DNA from: Anaerococcus senegalensis JC48
GTDB lineage: Bacteria; Bacillota; Clostridia; Tissierellales; Peptoniphilaceae
Assembly: GCF_000321005.1 (NCBI RefSeq)
Contig: NZ_HE578909.1
Coordinates: forward strand, 129,213-193,212
DNA: 64,000 nt
Reading direction: 5' to 3'
A program made the position numbers and the translations under genes. Shown here piece by piece: positions 52,789 through 62,534 of this stretch; positions within the stretch are counted from its first letter, which is position 1, and every line of letters begins with the position of its first letter. The notes under the pieces are model-generated. The model ran no database searches. It had not been told where the DNA came from and worked only from the letters and a program-made list of their open reading frames with translations.

Positions 52789-54145
52789 AATGGTCAGCTA
52801 ATTTTGATTCTGGCATATCATATTTAAAATTCCACTTATCTTTTGCTTTAGTAAATGGTACATAAATTGATATTATAGAAATAGCTCCTAGAATAAATTG
52901 ATACCAGAAATATGGCATAATTTGGAATGGTGCAACTGCACCTTTTGTAAATCCTGCCGCTATCAAAACTTGAGCTGCATAAGGAACTAATCCTTGGAAT
53001 ACACAAGAAAAAGTATCAAGTAATGATGCAGATCTTCTAGGGTCAATTTTATATTCGTTGCACATTTTCTTTGCAATTGGTCCTGAAATTATAATTGCTA
53101 CAGTATTATTTGCAACTGCAACATCTGCAAGAGAAACTAGAGCAGCTATACCAAACTCTCCAGATTTTTCACCTTTTGCAAATTTTTTAATTTTAGAAAT
53201 AATCCAATTAATACCACCTTCTTTGGTAACCATATTGGAAAGACCCCCAATCAACATTGATAGTAGGAATATTTCAAACATTCCTGTAAATCCTTCCCAC
53301 ATTGTTTGGGAAAGTTCTAGTAGATTAAATCCGTTGTTCATAAGTAAAACTACACCAGAAAGTGCTATTCCACCAGTAAGTACCAAGAAGACGTTTACTC
53401 CCATAAGAGCAACAACCAATACAAATAAGTAAGGAATAACTTTAATTATTTCATAATTTAGTGCAGTTTGGCTAGGCCTAGATTCTGGAGCGCCAAAAAT
53501 AAGTAGTAATATAAATGTAATTATTCCAGCTGGAAGAGCTAGCTTTATATTCATCCTAAACTTATCTTTCATATCACAGTTTTGAGTTCTTGTTGCAGCT
53601 ATAGTTGTATCAGAAATTACTGATAAGTTATCACCAAACATAGATCCACCTACCAAGGCTCCAAGCATTAAGGGAAGTTTTATTCCTCCTGAAGTTGCAA
53701 GACCTATAGCTATAGGACCAAGTGCTGTTATAGTTCCAACTGAAGAACCTGTTGCTATAGATATAAAACAAGCTATCAAAAATACACCTGCTGTCAAAAA
53801 TCTAGCTGGTATAAAAGATAAACCTAATCCTACAACAGAATCAACTCCACCTGAAGCTGATGCTACAGTTGAAAAAGCTCCTGCCAATATGTATATCAAA
53901 CACATTATAACTATGTTTGAATCGCCACAACCTTCAATTAAATTGTCAAATTTATCATCAATACTTCCACCAAATAAAATAAAAGCACTAATAATACCAA
54001 CAAAGGCTGCTATAGGTGCTGGCAATTGATAAAATGCCATTTCCACTCCTCTTAAGTGAAGCATTATACCTGTGAATAGGTACACAACTATAAAAACTAA
54101 AAATGGAATTAAGGCTTTACCAGAAATTCTTTCATTTTCTTTCAA
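52751..54145 (-). CDS. NhaC-family transporter, copy 1 (antiporter or methionine uptake)
   Basis: About 464 residues, 11-12 transmembrane segments. NhaC motifs: GGSIDDKFDNLIEGCGDSNI, SVGTITALGPIA, GALVGGSMFGDNLSVISDTTIAATRTQ. It is about 80 percent identical by eye to the copy at 56867. I prefer the TTG at 54145, spaced 8 nt from GGGG, over the GTG at 54154; it also gives the same N-terminal length as the paralog. NhaC relatives include Na+/H+ antiporters and the MetT methionine transporter; the mgl neighbour makes the latter worth testing. Confidence 0.85.
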   Translation of the reverse strand: MKENERISGKALIPFLVFIVVYLFTGIMLHLRGVEMAFYQLPAPIAAFVGIISAFILFGGSIDDKFDNLIEGCGDSNIVIMCLIYILAGAFSTVASASGGVDSVVGLGLSFIPARFLTAGVFLIACFISIATGSSVGTITALGPIAIGLATSGGIKLPLMLGALVGGSMFGDNLSVISDTTIAATRTQNCDMKDKFRMNIKLALPAGIITFILLLIFGAPESRPSQTALNYEIIKVIPYLFVLVVALMGVNVFLVLTGGIALSGVVLLMNNGFNLLELSQTMWEGFTGMFEIFLLSMLIGGLSNMVTKEGGINWIISKIKKFAKGEKSGEFGIAALVSLADVAVANNTVAIIISGPIAKKMCNEYKIDPRRSASLLDTFSCVFQGLVPYAAQVLIAAGFTKGAVAPFQIMPYFWYQFILGAISIISIYVPFTKAKDKWNFKYDMPESKLADHSKNLGDNVEAQV

Positions 54146-54154
54146 AATATTCAC

Positions 54155-54502
54155 CCCTTTTTTAAATGATTACGTTTTCATGATTATAATACATTATTTT
54201 AAATTCATCGTAAAATACATATAAATTATGATCTATATAAGTAAAACTTATATCCATTAGAAAGGCTATTTTTTCAAAATAAAGAGGATATTAAAATCAA
54301 TTTTTTTCTTTTATCAATACAAAGTAACTTATTTTACAATTTATAATAAAACTAAATTAAATCAAATATTAATAAATTATTAGCTTGAATTAATAACTAA
54401 ATATAAACTTTCTAATTTCTAAACTTTAATTAAAGCAATTTTTAGATAAAATATTTTGATTTAAAAGACTTATCTTGTTTTTAATTTATAATTATATAAA
54501 AA
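54155..54502. other. AT-rich gap without visible gene
   Basis: About 350 bp of very AT-rich DNA between the first NhaC-type gene and the acyltransferase terminator. No ORF with a ribosome binding site, no RNA motif and no repeat-family member recognised. Confidence 0.5.
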
Positions 54503-54530
54503 AGAAAAACCTGAATTTTTAGGTTTTTCT
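54503..54530. terminator. terminator of the acyltransferase gene
   Basis: AGAAAAACCT pairs perfectly with AGGTTTTTCT, with T-tracts on both strands. Confidence 0.8.
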
Positions 54531-54543
54531 TTTAATAATTTTG

Positions 54544-56346
54544 TTATTTTGCCTTATTTTTTAAGGATTGATCTATTGAATTTTTTAGCATTTTTAAATA
54601 AGCATCATACACATTTAATCTTCCAAAATAATGAACTCCATCTGTTCCTGAATAATATTCTGGATGAGCCATTGCTTCTTTTTCCCAATCCATTAGGGTT
54701 ATGAAATCATATTTTTTCGAAATTTCTCTCATAGCAACCGATACTCTGTGAGGTTGTTTATAGCGATTATCATAGCAAGTTACCAATATTAAGCGTGTTT
54801 TTTGAGGAATTGCCTTTATAATTTCTTCAAGACTTTCTTTTGGATCTTTTATAGCGTTTGTTCCAAGGGCAATTACGACAACAGATCCCAATTTTCCTTC
54901 TTTTTTCATTTGATTTATTAAATCACTTGCCGAATCAATTGGCCTACTTCCTTCTGCATTTACGTAAATATTTGGAATGTTTTCTTGAATCATTTCCCTA
55001 TTACCCAAAAGTACACTATCTGCCAAAACATTAATCATAACATCATTATTTTCATTTGTAACTTCTTTATTTTCAGATTTTTTTATAGCCATATCAAGTA
55101 AATTTTTATCCATTTTTATCTTATCTATATCTTGTTTAATAGATTTTTCTAAAATGGTTTTTTCTATACTTACCATATCATCGGCTTTTTTATCCAAAAT
55201 ATATGCCATTGTTATTGAGGATGAAAATATAAGGACAAGAAAAATTTGTATAATCATCTTATTATTTTCATAAATGATTTTTTTATTATTAAAGAATTTT
55301 TCTCCAAGATATATATCTTTTCCATTAAATAAAGGCTCAAACAAATGAAAATTAACCAATACTAATAGTGCTGTTACTAACACTGCCAATATCACTCCAA
55401 AAAAATTATCAAAAACACTTGTAATTATTACAAAACTTGGCCAATGGAAGATGAAAATTCCGTAAGAATACATGGATAATTTATTAATTATTTTTTTCTC
55501 TTCTATATTTTTATTTGAATAAGAAACCAATATCATCAAAGCTGTAATAAAATCAGTTAAAATGAAAGCTAATGTATAGGTTGATTTATTATTGTAGGAA
55601 AAAATAAAACTAAATACAATCAAAATCACTGAAAATATAGCTGTTGGTTTTAGGTATGGAATTTGTTTATAAGAAAATCTTTTTACAAAGCACCCAACAA
55701 AGGCCCCCATAATAAAAGATCCCATTCGGGTAAAATCATAAAAATAAACAAATGATATTTTGTCTTTTGAGCTTATTACAAGAAAAATCATCAATAAATA
55801 TGAAATAAAATAAAGGCAAATGCAAATTTTCATTAATAATGAGGAATATTTCTTCTCATAATGTTTTATACTTTTAAATTTATTAACTATAAGGGTCAAA
55901 ACCAAAGGCCAAAGTAAATAAAAGTGAACTTCTATAGCCAAAGACCAAGTTGGCATAAATAATTGTCTTATAAATTGTCCCTCATAAGAACCCCCTCTTA
56001 CAATTTCAAAAATATTGTAATTAAAGCTAATAGCTGATATAAATTGATCAAAAAATCTTACACTGTAATCCTTATTAATAAAAAAACAAAAAAGGCTAGT
56101 TAGAAAAACCATCAACAAAACTGGAGGAAAAATTCTAACAAATCTTTTATAATAAAATTTTCTAATATCAATTTCTTTATTTTTATATATTTCATCTAAA
56201 AGATGGTAGGTAATTAAAAAACCTGATAATACAAATAATATATTTACTCCTAAAAACCCCCCAGGAATAAAATTTGAAAAAAAGTGGTAAAATACCACCA
56301 AAAAAATTCCCAATACACGAATATAATCTAAGCCTTTAATTCTCAT
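54544..56346 (-). CDS. OatA-type O-acetyltransferase (acyltransferase-3 plus SGNH)
   Basis: 600 residues. The N-terminal acyltransferase-3 membrane domain has ten or so helices (RIKGLDYIRVLGIFLVVFYHF with the His, FYYKRFVRIFPP, PTWSLAIEVHFYLLWP). A linker leads to an extracytoplasmic SGNH hydrolase-like domain with VLADSVLLG (block I, Ala replacing the usual Gly), ALGTNA and DGVHYFG (catalytic Asp/His). Members O-acetylate peptidoglycan or polysaccharides, giving lysozyme resistance. It overlaps the MORN protein gene by 11 nt. Confidence 0.88.
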   Translation of the reverse strand: MRIKGLDYIRVLGIFLVVFYHFFSNFIPGGFLGVNILFVLSGFLITYHLLDEIYKNKEIDIRKFYYKRFVRIFPPVLLMVFLTSLFCFFINKDYSVRFFDQFISAISFNYNIFEIVRGGSYEGQFIRQLFMPTWSLAIEVHFYLLWPLVLTLIVNKFKSIKHYEKKYSSLLMKICICLYFISYLLMIFLVISSKDKISFVYFYDFTRMGSFIMGAFVGCFVKRFSYKQIPYLKPTAIFSVILIVFSFIFSYNNKSTYTLAFILTDFITALMILVSYSNKNIEEKKIINKLSMYSYGIFIFHWPSFVIITSVFDNFFGVILAVLVTALLVLVNFHLFEPLFNGKDIYLGEKFFNNKKIIYENNKMIIQIFLVLIFSSSITMAYILDKKADDMVSIEKTILEKSIKQDIDKIKMDKNLLDMAIKKSENKEVTNENNDVMINVLADSVLLGNREMIQENIPNIYVNAEGSRPIDSASDLINQMKKEGKLGSVVVIALGTNAIKDPKESLEEIIKAIPQKTRLILVTCYDNRYKQPHRVSVAMREISKKYDFITLMDWEKEAMAHPEYYSGTDGVHYFGRLNVYDAYLKMLKNSIDQSLKNKAK

Positions 56347-56722
56347 CTTTACCTTCTAATCTCATCCAACCATTTTTTACTTTTTTATAAATATATCCAT
56401 CCTTAAGTTTGATTTTTATATCTTTGTTAGCCTTATTTTTATTAAATTTAGAAAAATAAATAAAATCATCTCCTACAAATTTACCTACCCCATCAAATCT
56501 AGAGTCTTTAAATTCTCCAATATATTTTCCTTCAGGAGTAGTAAGATTTCCTTTTCCATTTAATTTATTTTTAACAATTTCACCACTATATCTTATATCT
56601 TTTGCTACTTTGTAATTTGATACTTTTTTGGGCTTTAACAAAAATAAAATATATATAAAAGAAATAACCATCAAAATACCTACAAAATATGCAAAAAATG
56701 AATTGAATTTTTTATTATCCAT
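56336..56722 (-). CDS. membrane-anchored MORN-repeat protein
   Basis: 128 residues. One transmembrane segment (about 9-29) is followed by two or three MORN-like units: YSGEIVKNKLNGKGNLTTPEGK and YIGEFKDSRFDGVGKF. MORN repeats form beta-hairpin ladders that bind lipids or proteins. The overlap with the downstream acyltransferase suggests the two act together at the cell surface (inference). Confidence 0.78.
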   Translation of the reverse strand: MDNKKFNSFFAYFVGILMVISFIYILFLLKPKKVSNYKVAKDIRYSGEIVKNKLNGKGNLTTPEGKYIGEFKDSRFDGVGKFVGDDFIYFSKFNKNKANKDIKIKLKDGYIYKKVKNGWMRLEGKDEN

Positions 56723-56866
56723 ATCTACCTCTTTACTATCATCATAGTAATTATATCAAAAACAAAAGCTTTTATCACCTATTATATATTGATAAAATAA
56801 TAATTATTTAAGTCTAAAAATTCAAAAATTTTTATTTTAATATCTTTTGAAATTCTTAGCAAATTT

Positions 56867-58237
56867 TTACTTACTTTTTATATTTTCTTTTAATTTTGAT
56901 TCAACCATATCATATTCAAAATTCCACTTATCTTTTGCCTTTGCAAATGGAATATATATAGAAATTATTGCAACTATACCAAGTATAAATTGATACCAAA
57001 AATATGGAATTATTTGAAAAGGAGCAACTTTTCCCTTGCTAAAACTTGCAGCTATCAAAACCTGAGCAGCGTAGGGAACTATTCCTTGAAAAACACAAGA
57101 AAATGCATCAAGCAAGGAAGCTGATCTTCTTGGATCAATTTTATATTCCTTGCACATTTTTTTGGCAATTGGGCCAGAAATTATAATTGCAACAGTATTA
57201 TTTGCAACAGCAATATCTAAAAGAGAAACAAGCATAGCTATACCAAACTCTCCTGATTTTTCTCCTCTTGCAATTTTTTTGATTTTTTCAATAATCCAAT
57301 TTATACCACCTTCTTTACTAACCATATTAGAAAGTCCACCTATTAACATGGAAAGTAAAAATATTTCAAACATTCCTGTAAAGCCTTCCCACATAGTTTG
57401 AGATAGGGCTAATAAATCGAATCCATTATCTAAAAGAAGAATAAAACCAGAAAAAGCAATTCCTCCAGTAAGAACCAAAAATACATTTAATCCCATAAGT
57501 GCTGAAATAAGAACAAATATGTAAGGGATAATTTTAATAATTTCATATGATAAAACTTTTTGAGCTGGCATGCTTTCAGGCGCTCCAAAAATTAATAAAA
57601 GAATGAAGGTAATGATGCCTGCTGGAAGGGCTATTTTTATATTCATCCTAAATTTATCTTTCATTTCGCAATTTTGAGTTCTTGTGGATGCAATTGTTGT
57701 ATCAGAAATAATAGATAAATTATCTCCAAACATAGCCCCACCAACCAAGGCTCCAAGCATAAGTGAAAGATTTATTCCACCAGATTCAGAAAGACCAACA
57801 GCAATTGGACCTAGAGCAGTAATAGTTCCAACAGAAGTTCCAGTAGCTATAGAAATAAAACAAGCTATCAAAAATACACCTGCTGTTAAAAATTTAGCGG
57901 GAATAAATGAAAGTCCCAATCCTACTACAGAATCTACTCCTCCAGATTTGGATGCAAGGGCAGAAAAAGCTCCTGCCAATAAGTAAATCAAACACATAAT
58001 AATAATGTTTGAATCTCCACAACCTTCTATTAAATCTTCAAATTTATCATCAATACTTCCACCAAATAATAAAAATGCACTAATAATTCCAACAAAAGCT
58101 GCAATAGGTGCTGGAAGTTGATAAAATGCCATTTTCACTCCCCTAAGATGAAGAATAATACCTGTTGATAAATAAATAATTATAAAAACTAAAAATGGTA
58201 TTAAAGCTTTTGCAGAAATTTTTTCCTCTCTATTCAT
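56867..58237 (-). CDS. NhaC-family transporter, copy 2
   Basis: 456 residues, same domain plan and motifs as the copy at 52751 (GGSIDDKFEDLIEGCGDSNI, SVGTITALGPIAVG, MFGDNLSIISDTTIASTRTQ). It starts at an ATG with AAAGGAGTTAATTTA upstream. The two copies flank the acyltransferase-MORN pair, so they may derive from a local duplication. Antiporter versus amino-acid transporter is undecided. Confidence 0.87.
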   Translation of the reverse strand: MNREEKISAKALIPFLVFIIIYLSTGIILHLRGVKMAFYQLPAPIAAFVGIISAFLLFGGSIDDKFEDLIEGCGDSNIIIMCLIYLLAGAFSALASKSGGVDSVVGLGLSFIPAKFLTAGVFLIACFISIATGTSVGTITALGPIAVGLSESGGINLSLMLGALVGGAMFGDNLSIISDTTIASTRTQNCEMKDKFRMNIKIALPAGIITFILLLIFGAPESMPAQKVLSYEIIKIIPYIFVLISALMGLNVFLVLTGGIAFSGFILLLDNGFDLLALSQTMWEGFTGMFEIFLLSMLIGGLSNMVSKEGGINWIIEKIKKIARGEKSGEFGIAMLVSLLDIAVANNTVAIIISGPIAKKMCKEYKIDPRRSASLLDAFSCVFQGIVPYAAQVLIAASFSKGKVAPFQIIPYFWYQFILGIVAIISIYIPFAKAKDKWNFEYDMVESKLKENIKSK

Positions 58238-58471
58238 TAAATTAACTCCTTTATATTGAAATAATTTTTTATAAAAACTTATAAAACAAATAGTAAAACT
58301 AAAATTTTAAATATTTATATGCCTTTTATAATTATAACAAAAGTTAGAAAATTTAAATAACAATATGAAAAACAAAATATTTTATAAAAATTAAGATAAG
58401 CAAAAATAATAAATTTAAAAAATAAATGGGTATAAATAAAAAAGAGATTAAAAGTTATAAAGGAGAATAAA

Positions 58472-59425
58472 ATGAATATAAAAAACGTAACTGTTGCTGG
58501 CGGTGGAGTACTAGGTGCTCAAATAGCTTATATAACAGCATTTCATGGATATAATGTAACCCTTTGGGGAAGAAGCGAAGCTTCTATTGAAAGAATTAAA
58601 CCAAGAATTGAAAGACTCTACAATATTTTTTCAAAAGAATTAGAAATTGCTCCAACTTATATTGGACAAGAAAATCCAGATTATCCTAGATCTTTTTTCA
58701 ATGACAAAAGTGAAATTACTGAAGAAAAAATAGAAGAGTTAAAAAATGTAAATAACAAAATTTACAAAGATATGAAATACACTACTGATCTTGATGAAGC
58801 TTTTTCAAATGCGGACTTAGTTATAGAAGCAATTGCAGAAATTGTGGATGAGAAAAAAGCATTTTACGAAAAAATTTCATCTCATTTAAAAGAAGATACA
58901 ATAGTAGTTTCAAACTCATCAACTCTTCTACCTTCACAATTTAGTGAATATACAAAAAGAGAAGATAAATTTTTAAATCTTCACTTTGCAAATAACATTT
59001 GGAGACAAAATGTTGCAGAAATAATGAAACATGATAAAACAAGTGATGAATCTTTTGAAAGTGTGGTAGAATTTGCAAAATCAATTGGAATGTATCCAGC
59101 AATACTTAAAAAAGAACAACCAGGATACATTTTAAATTCACTTCTAGTTCCACTACTAGATTCAGCTTTAATGCTTTATGGAGCAGATATTGCTGAACCA
59201 AAAGATATAGATATGGATTGGAAAATAGGAACAGGAGCACCAAAAGGTCCTTTTGAAATTATAGATATAGTTGGAATTACAACAGTAATAAATATAACAA
59301 AGATAAGTCCAAAAGCAAAAGATCCAAACTCACCACTCGCAAAAGCTGTAAAAAAACTAGAAGAAAGAGCTGAAAAAGGTCTTAAAGGAGTAGAAACTGG
59401 AGAAGGATTCTACAAATATAAATAA
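58472..59425 (+). CDS. 3-hydroxyacyl-CoA dehydrogenase
   Basis: 317 residues. NAD-binding GGGVLGAQIAY at the N-terminus, LVIEAIAEIVDEKK, the catalytic His in NLHFANNIWR, and the C-terminal dimerisation domain ending GEGFYKYK. Longer N-terminal insert residues (ERLYNIFSKELEIAPTY...) are typical of a clostridial subgroup. Acts on acyl-CoA such as 3-hydroxybutyryl-CoA; no other butyrate genes are nearby. Confidence 0.88.
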   Translation: MNIKNVTVAGGGVLGAQIAYITAFHGYNVTLWGRSEASIERIKPRIERLYNIFSKELEIAPTYIGQENPDYPRSFFNDKSEITEEKIEELKNVNNKIYKDMKYTTDLDEAFSNADLVIEAIAEIVDEKKAFYEKISSHLKEDTIVVSNSSTLLPSQFSEYTKREDKFLNLHFANNIWRQNVAEIMKHDKTSDESFESVVEFAKSIGMYPAILKKEQPGYILNSLLVPLLDSALMLYGADIAEPKDIDMDWKIGTGAPKGPFEIIDIVGITTVINITKISPKAKDPNSPLAKAVKKLEERAEKGLKGVETGEGFYKYK

Positions 59426-59435
59426 AAAAAAGTAA

Positions 59436-59479
59436 AAATTCTCTTAACCTATACTTTAATTTCTAGGTTAAGAGAATTT
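59436..59479 (+). terminator. terminator of the dehydrogenase gene
   Basis: A 16-bp perfect stem beginning AAATTCTCTTAACCTA, followed by ATTTTTATAAA. Confidence 0.88.
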
Positions 59480-59500
59480 ATTTTTATAAATATTTTATAC

Positions 59501-59528
59501 TTGACTATTTTAGTCAGGATTGTATAAT
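59501..59528 (+). promoter_or_regulatory. promoter of the T-box transcript
   Basis: TTGACT (59501-59506) and TATAAT (59523-59528), 16 bp apart; start expected near 59535. Confidence 0.82.
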
Positions 59529-59547
59529 TAGTTTTGTAATATTAATG

Positions 59548-59845
59548 ACGTAAAAAAGAAGAGAACATAAAATACACTTATTACAGAGAAAGTCTAAAAA
59601 GCTGAGATAGACTGTGAGATATTTATGTTTATGCATCTTTGAGTCTTATTGGCGAAAAAAGTAGTCAATAACAGGTGCGCCTGTTATAGCGCTAGGAGTT
59701 GTTAGACTCCGATTAAAGTAATAACTTAATTTTTCAAATATTTAAGTTAAACTTTATTTAATGAGGCTTTTTATTTAAAAATAAAAAGTGAATAAAGGTG
59801 GAAACACGGTAACTCGTCCTTTTTGAGGGGCGGGATTTTTTTTTA
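59548..59845 (+). promoter_or_regulatory. T-box leader, specifier UGC (cysteine)
   Basis: Stem I carries the AGAGA-type bulge (ACAGAGAAAGTC), an apical AAAAGCTGAGA loop between AGTCTA and TAGACT, and the helix AACATAAA (59564) with TTTATGTT (59622). Below that helix the 3' loop reads ATGCA; UGC at 59632-59634 followed by A fits the specifier position. The T-box core AAAGGTGGAAACACGG lies at 59795-59809. A competing terminator (CTCGTCCTT with AGGGGCGGG, then nine T) ends at about 59845. Uncharged tRNA-Cys would switch on the amidohydrolase and cystine transporter. Confidence 0.9.
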
Positions 59846-59884
59846 CTCATTTTTATTATCTCAAAAACGAAAGGAGATAAAAAT

Positions 59885-61108
59885 ATGATTAACAAAGAAG
59901 AACTTAGTATTAGCACAAAGGATATCAAAAAAAAGGCAAAAGAAAACCTAGCTTATGGTAAGGCTATTAGAAATTATCTACACACTTATCCAGAACAATC
60001 CAATAAAGAATTCAAAACAAGTAGTTTTTTACAAAATGAATTAAAAAATATGGGATATAAAATCATAAAAATTCCAAATAAAAATTCATTTCTTGCCCTA
60101 CTTGATAGTGGAAAATTTGGAAAAACTGTTGGCTTTAGAAGTGATATGGATGCTCTAAAAATTTTAGAAGATTCTAATAATCTAAGCCAAAAAAGAGAGG
60201 TTATTTCAAAAAATAAGGGTCTAATGCATGCTTGCGGTCACGATGGACACATGGCCATTGCCTTAACTTCTGCAAAAATTCTTAAAGATTATAAGGATAT
60301 TTTAAAAGGAAAAATTTACTTTATATTCGAACAAGCTGAAGAAACTTGTGAGGGAGTTTCGGATGTCATATCTTTTATAAAAGATAAAAACATAAGCTTT
60401 GATGCAATTTACGGTAACCATGTCGATCCAAGTCTTGATATTGGAAAATTTTCTATAAAGAATGGGACAATTCAAGCAGGAAGCATGGGATTTGATGTTG
60501 ATATTTATGGAAAAGGTGGACATGGTTCAAGACCTGACCTTTCCAATTCACCAATTCAAGCCTTAGTTAAAATTATAGATAATCTAGAAAGTCTATGGAT
60601 ATCAGAATTTGATCCTAGAGATAATATTTCCCTATCAATTGGATCAATAAATGCTGGTTCAGCTCCAAATATTATTGCTGACAAGGCTAACTTTAAGGGA
60701 ACTTCCAGATTTATAAAAGATGAAACAGGAGAAAAAGCCCTAGATCTTTTTAAAAATATTGTAGAAAATACCGCAAAACTATATTCTTCTAAGGTTAATT
60801 TTAACGATTATACAAAAATCGTAACCTATCCTACAATTAATGATGAAAAACTTGCAAAGCTTTCAAGAAATGTAGCAAACAGTTTATTTGAAAATCCAAT
60901 TGTAGATAAAAAAATGTCTTTTGGATCTGAAACATTTTCAGCCTATTCAAATTTAGCACCTACAGTATTTGTAGAGCTTGGCATAAAAAACAAAAAATAT
61001 GGATCAGGATCAAATATTCACACAAAAAATTTTGACCTTGACCCTAATGTAATCTACTACGCATCATCACTTTTAAGCACTTTCGCTTTTGAAATTTTAA
61101 CAAAATAA
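59885..61108 (+). CDS. M20 family amidohydrolase under Cys T-box control
   Basis: 407 residues. Metal motifs: VGFRSDMDAL, HACGHDGHMAIA, FEQAEETCEG (catalytic Glu pair), GNHVDP and GKGGHGSRPD; the C-terminal SFGSETFSAYS replaces the usual GGEDF. Control by the cysteine T-box and linkage to a cystine transporter suggest it releases cysteine or a cysteine derivative from an N-acyl compound (inference). AAAGGAGATAAAAAT precedes the ATG. Confidence 0.88.
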   Translation: MINKEELSISTKDIKKKAKENLAYGKAIRNYLHTYPEQSNKEFKTSSFLQNELKNMGYKIIKIPNKNSFLALLDSGKFGKTVGFRSDMDALKILEDSNNLSQKREVISKNKGLMHACGHDGHMAIALTSAKILKDYKDILKGKIYFIFEQAEETCEGVSDVISFIKDKNISFDAIYGNHVDPSLDIGKFSIKNGTIQAGSMGFDVDIYGKGGHGSRPDLSNSPIQALVKIIDNLESLWISEFDPRDNISLSIGSINAGSAPNIIADKANFKGTSRFIKDETGEKALDLFKNIVENTAKLYSSKVNFNDYTKIVTYPTINDEKLAKLSRNVANSLFENPIVDKKMSFGSETFSAYSNLAPTVFVELGIKNKKYGSGSNIHTKNFDLDPNVIYYASSLLSTFAFEILTK

Positions 61109-61121
61109 TAAAGGAGTATAT

Positions 61122-62408
61122 ATGAAATTTTTAACATTATTTATAGGTCTTATACTTTTCTACCTATTAGGATTTATGAAAAAGAAGGGAATATCCTTTG
61201 GAATGAGGGTGATTTCAGGATCAATTTTAGGAATAATTCTTGGATTTTTCTTTAAAGAAAGTACAGAATATATAGGAGTTTTTGGTAGAATTTATGCAAA
61301 TCTGCTATTTTCTGTTGTTATACCTCTCTTACTTGCATCAGTAATAAAAATTGTAATATCAACAGAAAACTTAGCAAATCTTAAATCAATGGGACTAAAG
61401 ACAATTGGAGTTTTGAGCCTTCACAATGTCCTAGGTTCATCAATAGGACTTATACTTGCTGTAATATTTAAAATAGGAAAAGATGCTAATATTCCTATAA
61501 CAAAATCAAGCGAAGTAAAAGAAGTTCCAGGATTTGCAGATGCTTTTGTAAACTTCTTTCCAAAAAATATAGTCCTAGACGCATCAGAAGGATCTGTAAT
61601 CCCAATAATAGTATTTGCAGTTCTAATTGGACTTGCTATTCTTCAACTAATAGAAAGAGGAAAAGAAAAAGAAGTTAAGCCCTTTGTGGATTTTATAGAA
61701 TCTTTTTCTGAAATAATATTTAGACTAATAGGATTTATAACAGACTTTACCCCTTATGCTGTATTATCTTTATTAGCAAATTCAATAGGAAATATAGATT
61801 ATACAGCAGTTAAGCCTCTTTTATTCATCCTAATATTAACCTACGTGGCATCAGTATTCCATTCATATATAACAACAGGAGCTCTATTAGCAATACTTGC
61901 AAAACTTAACCCATTTAAATTTTTCAAGAAAAATTGGCCGGTTCAAGCAATAGGATTTACAACCCAATCATCAGTTGGTTCAATTGCCGCAAACATTGAA
62001 AACCTAACAGAAAATATGGGAGTAAGTCAAAAAATAGCTTCCTTCGTTGCACCAATGGGAGCAACAATGGGAATGCCAGGATGTGCAGGATTTTGGCCAG
62101 TAATGTCAGCCCTATTAACAGCAAATGTACTTGGAATAAACTATAAAGTATCAGATTATATAATGCTAATATTTGTAGCCTTATTAGTTTCACTTGGAAC
62201 AGTAGGTGTACCGGGAACAGCGACAATAACAACAACAGCAGTTTTTGCTGCAATGGGACTTCCAGTAGAAATGGTAGTAATCCTATCACCAATCTCATCA
62301 CTTGCAGATATGGGAAGAACAGCAACAAATGTAACAGCAGCTGCATCATCAGCCTTGATAGTTGCTGCAAATGAAAAAGAAATAGACAGAGACACTTACA
62401 ACAAATAA
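61122..62408 (+). CDS. tcyP: TcyP-like L-cystine symporter (DAACS family)
   Basis: 428 residues with eight helices and two re-entrant loops. The family blocks are TTQSSVGSIAANIENLTENMGV, MGMPGCAGFWPVMSALLTA, and SSLADMGRTATNVTAAASSAL near the C-terminus. They match TcyP-type cystine/diaminopimelate transporters more than glutamate carriers. A Cys T-box upstream agrees. Follows the M20 gene by 13 nt. Confidence 0.85.
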   Translation: MKFLTLFIGLILFYLLGFMKKKGISFGMRVISGSILGIILGFFFKESTEYIGVFGRIYANLLFSVVIPLLLASVIKIVISTENLANLKSMGLKTIGVLSLHNVLGSSIGLILAVIFKIGKDANIPITKSSEVKEVPGFADAFVNFFPKNIVLDASEGSVIPIIVFAVLIGLAILQLIERGKEKEVKPFVDFIESFSEIIFRLIGFITDFTPYAVLSLLANSIGNIDYTAVKPLLFILILTYVASVFHSYITTGALLAILAKLNPFKFFKKNWPVQAIGFTTQSSVGSIAANIENLTENMGVSQKIASFVAPMGATMGMPGCAGFWPVMSALLTANVLGINYKVSDYIMLIFVALLVSLGTVGVPGTATITTTAVFAAMGLPVEMVVILSPISSLADMGRTATNVTAAASSALIVAANEKEIDRDTYNK

Positions 62409-62449
62409 AATAAATAATTTTTAAAGACAATTAAAAAATATAAGAAAAA

Positions 62450-62481
62450 AACTCGACAAGAAACATTAAACTTGTCGAGTT
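62450..62481. terminator. bidirectional terminator between tcyP and the cupin gene
   Basis: AACTCGACAAG pairs perfectly with CTTGTCGAGTT; T-tracts flank both strands. Confidence 0.85.
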
Positions 62482-62534
62482 TTATAATATAAATAATAAA
62501 TTAATAAAAATCTTTTTTTCCTAATTATTGTATT

